Positions 61,528-64,000 of a DNA stretch of 64,000 nucleotides are shown one piece after another (position 1 is the stretch's first letter; every line of letters begins with the position of its first letter). The notes beneath the pieces are model-generated. The model had not been told where the DNA came from and searched no databases. It saw only the letters and a list, made by a program, of their open reading frames with translations. The position numbers and the translations under genes were made by a program. This DNA is from Stakelama saccharophila (GTDB lineage Bacteria; Pseudomonadota; Alphaproteobacteria; Sphingomonadales; Sphingomonadaceae): the NCBI RefSeq assembly GCF_032229225.1, contig NZ_CP135076.1, positions 1,407,001 to 1,471,000 of the forward strand, written 5' to 3'.

Positions 61528-62223
61528 CTATGCGGGGGCCAGCCTAGCCCAGATCGGCAGGTGATCGGAAGCGGTGCGTGCAGCCGCGCTTTCATGGACC
61601 CCCGCTTCCAGAATCGTCAGGTCGCGCGAGGCCATGATCCGGTCGAGCGTGGCGACCGGCCGGCGCGCGTGAAAGCTGCGGCCGCATGGGGCAAAGGCGA
61701 AGTCGCGGCCGAAATCGCGCAGGCAGCCGCGCGCGGTGCTCCATTCGTTGAGGTCGCCCATCAGCACGGCGGGCAGCGGCTTCGCGCTGGCGGCGATGTG
61801 CGAAAGAATGGCGTGCGCCTGCCGCCGCCGCCAGAGGCCGGAAAGGTCGAGATGCATGCCGATGATGCGCAAAGGGACGCCATTCACGCGGAGATCGGCC
61901 ATCACCGCGCCGCGCGGTTCCAGCGCGGGCAGGTGGATCGGCTCGCAATCGAGGATATGCGCACCTTTACGCACCAGGATCACATTGCCGTGCCAGCCCA
62001 TGCTCATCGGGCGCATGGTCACGGGCACCGGTTTCCAGTCGGTATGTTCCTCCAGCAGATGCGGGGCGATGACGCTCATCCGCCTGCCGAAACGGCGGTC
62101 GGCCTCCTGCAGCGCGATCACGTCGGCGTCGATCTCGTTCAGGACATGCAGCGTGCGTTCGGGATCGCGCCGGCGATCGGTGCCGATCGACTTGTGCGTA
62201 TTGTAGCTCGCGACCTTGATCAT
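61528..62223 (-). CDS. Endonuclease/exonuclease/phosphatase family protein
   Basis: A 231-aa EEP-fold protein. SYNTHKSIGTDRRRDPERT (Asn), ALQEADRRFG (metal Glu), LRIIGMHLDLSG, LMGDLNEWS (D-x-N) and the last SDHLPIWARL (Asp-His) are present, so the active site is complete. These enzymes hydrolyse phosphodiesters of DNA, RNA or lipids; the exact one is unknown. It lies 18 bases upstream of the patatin-like gene; the two may form a lipid- or stress-related operon. Confidence 0.88.
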   Translation of the reverse strand: MIKVASYNTHKSIGTDRRRDPERTLHVLNEIDADVIALQEADRRFGRRMSVIAPHLLEEHTDWKPVPVTMRPMSMGWHGNVILVRKGAHILDCEPIHLPALEPRGAVMADLRVNGVPLRIIGMHLDLSGLWRRRQAHAILSHIAASAKPLPAVLMGDLNEWSTARGCLRDFGRDFAFAPCGRSFHARRPVATLDRIMASRDLTILEAGVHESAAARTASDHLPIWARLAPA

Positions 62224-62271
62224 CGTCGGTCAATTATCGCTTCGTACGGGCAGAGAGTTCCCGCCGTCATG

Positions 62272-63630
62272 TCAGGCGGGCCGTTTCGGCAGGCGAATGG
62301 TGGCGACCAAACCGCCGCCGTCGCGGTTGGCGAGTACGATCTCGCCGCCCGCCTCCCGCACGATTGCCCGGGCGAGGGCGAGGCCCAGGCCGATGCCGCC
62401 GGTTTCGCGGTTGCGCGAACTTTCCAGCCGGGTGAAGGGATCGAACACGGCGGCGAGCTTGTCGTCGGGGATGCCGGGGCCGCGATCGGCGACGGCGATG
62501 CCGACATGGCCGTCATCCTGATTCAGCGCGACCTCGGCCGCGCCGGCATATTTGACCGCATTCTCGATGAGGTTGCGCAGTGCGCGACGCATCAGCGACG
62601 GGCGAATGCGGACGAGGATGCGCGGCGTTTCCTCCGCCGTCACGTCGGCGCCGATATCGCGGAAATCCTCCACTACCGCATCGACCAGCGCCGACAGGTC
62701 GACCTGCGTGGCGGGTTCGCTGGGGCGGCCGAGCCGGGCGAGCGAGAGGATGTCGTCGAGCGTTCGGTTCATTTCGTCGATGGTGTCGGCCATCTTCGCG
62801 CGGTCGCCATCGTCCTCGACCGATTCGATGCGCACGCGAAGCGCGGCCAGCGGTGTCCGCAGGTCGTGGCCGATCGCGCCCAGCATCCGGTCCTTTTCGT
62901 CCAGCATGGCGGCGACGCGGTCGGAAAGCTGGTTGAAGGCGATGATCACCGCGCGAACGTCGCCGGGGCCACGTTCCTCGACATCGGTGCCGGGGGTAGA
63001 GGGATCGAAGGTGCGCGCGGCGGTCGCCAGGTCGCGCAGCGGACGGGCGATGCGACGGCCGATCCAGAACATCGGGATCAGGGTGACGAGATAGATGACC
63101 AGCGTCTGGGCGATGAGCTGCCAGAAGATGAAATTGCTGCTGTCCGGCCAGGGGGTGCGGACGTTCAGCCAACCGCTGCCGGGGACTTCGACGGCGATGC
63201 GCAACTCGGTGCCGACACGGCGCAGGCGCTCGGCCCGGCGGCTGTGACGATGGCGCAGGCGCGGGTCGTCGGCGCGCAGGTCGCGGATTTCGGTGGCGAT
63301 CGCGCCGGCGGTGAGGTTCGCTTCGGCCAGGCCGTCGCGGATGCCCTGCTCGACCTTCGGCGCGTCGTGATGGGTCACGGGGATGCGGCTCCTCGTGTCG
63401 ATGCGGGTCTGGCGCAGGCCGCGACGGTCGACGACCGGTTCGCCCGAGCGCAGGTTTTCCATCGAATCGATCACGCGGTTGACGGCGGGCACGGTGAACT
63501 GGGCGTAGCGAAGCTGGCGACGGCCGTTGAGGAGCAGGGCGAAGTTGATCGCCTGGGCCACGAACAGCAGGATCGCGACCAGCAGCATGAGCTGGCCCGG
63601 CAGGCTGCGCGGCCAGAGTGAGCGGGTCAC
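62272..63630 (-). CDS. Membrane sensor histidine kinase (OmpR-partner type)
   Basis: A 452-aa kinase. TM1 near residues 12-33, a periplasmic region of about 130 residues with many basic residues, TM2 (about 165-185), HAMP (WIGRRIARPLRDLATAARTF), HisKA (MLGAIGHDLRTPLAALRVR) and HATPase (NLIENAVKYAGAAEV, DRGPGIPDDKLAAVFDPF, GGIGLGLALARAIV). The GTG at 63630 overlaps the response-regulator stop by four bases, so the pair is co-translated. Confidence 0.92.
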   Translation of the reverse strand: MTRSLWPRSLPGQLMLLVAILLFVAQAINFALLLNGRRQLRYAQFTVPAVNRVIDSMENLRSGEPVVDRRGLRQTRIDTRSRIPVTHHDAPKVEQGIRDGLAEANLTAGAIATEIRDLRADDPRLRHRHSRRAERLRRVGTELRIAVEVPGSGWLNVRTPWPDSSNFIFWQLIAQTLVIYLVTLIPMFWIGRRIARPLRDLATAARTFDPSTPGTDVEERGPGDVRAVIIAFNQLSDRVAAMLDEKDRMLGAIGHDLRTPLAALRVRIESVEDDGDRAKMADTIDEMNRTLDDILSLARLGRPSEPATQVDLSALVDAVVEDFRDIGADVTAEETPRILVRIRPSLMRRALRNLIENAVKYAGAAEVALNQDDGHVGIAVADRGPGIPDDKLAAVFDPFTRLESSRNRETGGIGLGLALARAIVREAGGEIVLANRDGGGLVATIRLPKRPA

Positions 63631-64000
63631 AGCCGCGTCACCTCCGCCGCCAGCGTATAGCCGCCGCCCCACACCGTCTTGATGATCGCCGGATCCCTGG
63701 GATCGGCCTCGATCTTCTTGCGCAGGCGGCTGACCTGATTGTCGATGGCGCGGTCGAACGCGGCAGCTTCGCGCCCCTGGGTGAGGTCGAGAAGCTGGTC
63801 GCGGGTCAGCACCTGGCGCGGTCGCTGCACCAGCGCGAGGAGCAGATTGAACTCCCCCGTCGACAGCGGGACCGAAACACCCTCGCGATCGACGAGCGCG
63901 CGTTCCCCCGTCTTCAGCACCCAACCGGCGAAGGAATAGGCGCCGGCCTCGGGCGCATTCTGGCGTGTCCCGCCGGCGGCGAGGCGGCGCAGCACGACCT
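63627..64000 (-). CDS. OmpR/PhoB-family response regulator, C-terminal part (runs off window)
   Basis: The visible 124 or so residues are the winged-helix output domain: LSTGEFNLLLALVQRPRQVLTRDQLLDL, FDRAIDNQVSRLRKKIE and IIKTVWGGGYTL. The receiver domain lies beyond the right edge. It forms a two-component pair with the kinase directly downstream. Confidence 0.88.
   Translation of the reverse strand, partial: VVLRRLAAGGTRQNAPEAGAYSFAGWVLKTGERALVDREGVSVPLSTGEFNLLLALVQRPRQVLTRDQLLDLTQGREAAAFDRAIDNQVSRLRKKIEADPRDPAIIKTVWGGGYTLAAEVTRL

Overview
The window reads as chromosomal DNA of a sphingomonad (Alphaproteobacteria, Sphingomonadales; Sphingomonas or a close relative). The evidence is high G+C coding sequence throughout, a serine palmitoyltransferase that closely resembles the Sphingomonas paucimobilis enzyme as I remember it, a complete PhyR-NepR-EcfG general stress response locus, and several families of short intergenic palindromes of the kind common in sphingomonads. 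Gene density is high, with many 4-base ATGA overlaps. I see no prophage, CRISPR array, rRNA operon or complete insertion sequence.

Layout. 1-3.6 kb: general stress response, with an HWE-type histidine kinase (cut by the window edge), nepR, phyR, a 46-aa membrane peptide, ecfG and a second nepR-like gene. 3.6-10.5 kb: glnE, a BCP-type peroxiredoxin, a DUF455 protein, an M23 peptidase, erpA and an exonuclease III. 10.5-15.4 kb: a large GNAT-like acyltransferase, a fatty-acid desaturase and lptFG. 15.5-22.4 kb: a hybrid histidine kinase, then sphingolipid genes (spt, acp, a CerR-like reductase) coupled to proB and obgE. 22.6-25.5 kb: regulators, rpmA/rplU, hspQ and tRNA-Ser(CGA). 25.7-31.3 kb: a GluR0-type ligand-gated channel, a BCCT transporter, and a phosphate module (PHO box, Nudix-DUF47 fusion, PiT). 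31.4-38.5 kb: recG, a formate-dehydrogenase-like operon (fdhF-mobA-fdhD) and trxB. 39.3-41.0 kb: an AT-rich two-gene island (HEPN plus DUF262) that looks like a transferred defence or toxin module. 41-46.1 kb: a uvrD/pcrA helicase, rsmD and a pseudouridine synthase. 46.3-50 kb: a two-component cluster. 50.3-59 kb: ampG, folC and a trpF-trpB-trpA-accD operon. A 0.42-kb inverted-repeat cassette carrying a DUF559 nuclease gene sits between accD and folC. 59-64 kb: a patatin-like protein, an endonuclease/phosphatase and a two-component pair cut by the right edge.

How it fits together. Under stress, PhyR would titrate NepR (and possibly the second NepR-like protein) from EcfG. Candidate EcfG-type promoters are seen before nepR, the second nepR and a small membrane protein near 57.8 kb. 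The sphingolipid genes could supply ceramide for an outer membrane that also uses LptFG. The most interesting accessory elements are the HEPN/DUF262 island, the DUF559 inverted-repeat cassette, and the Nudix-DUF47 fusion with a well-spaced PHO box and an apparent AUU start codon.
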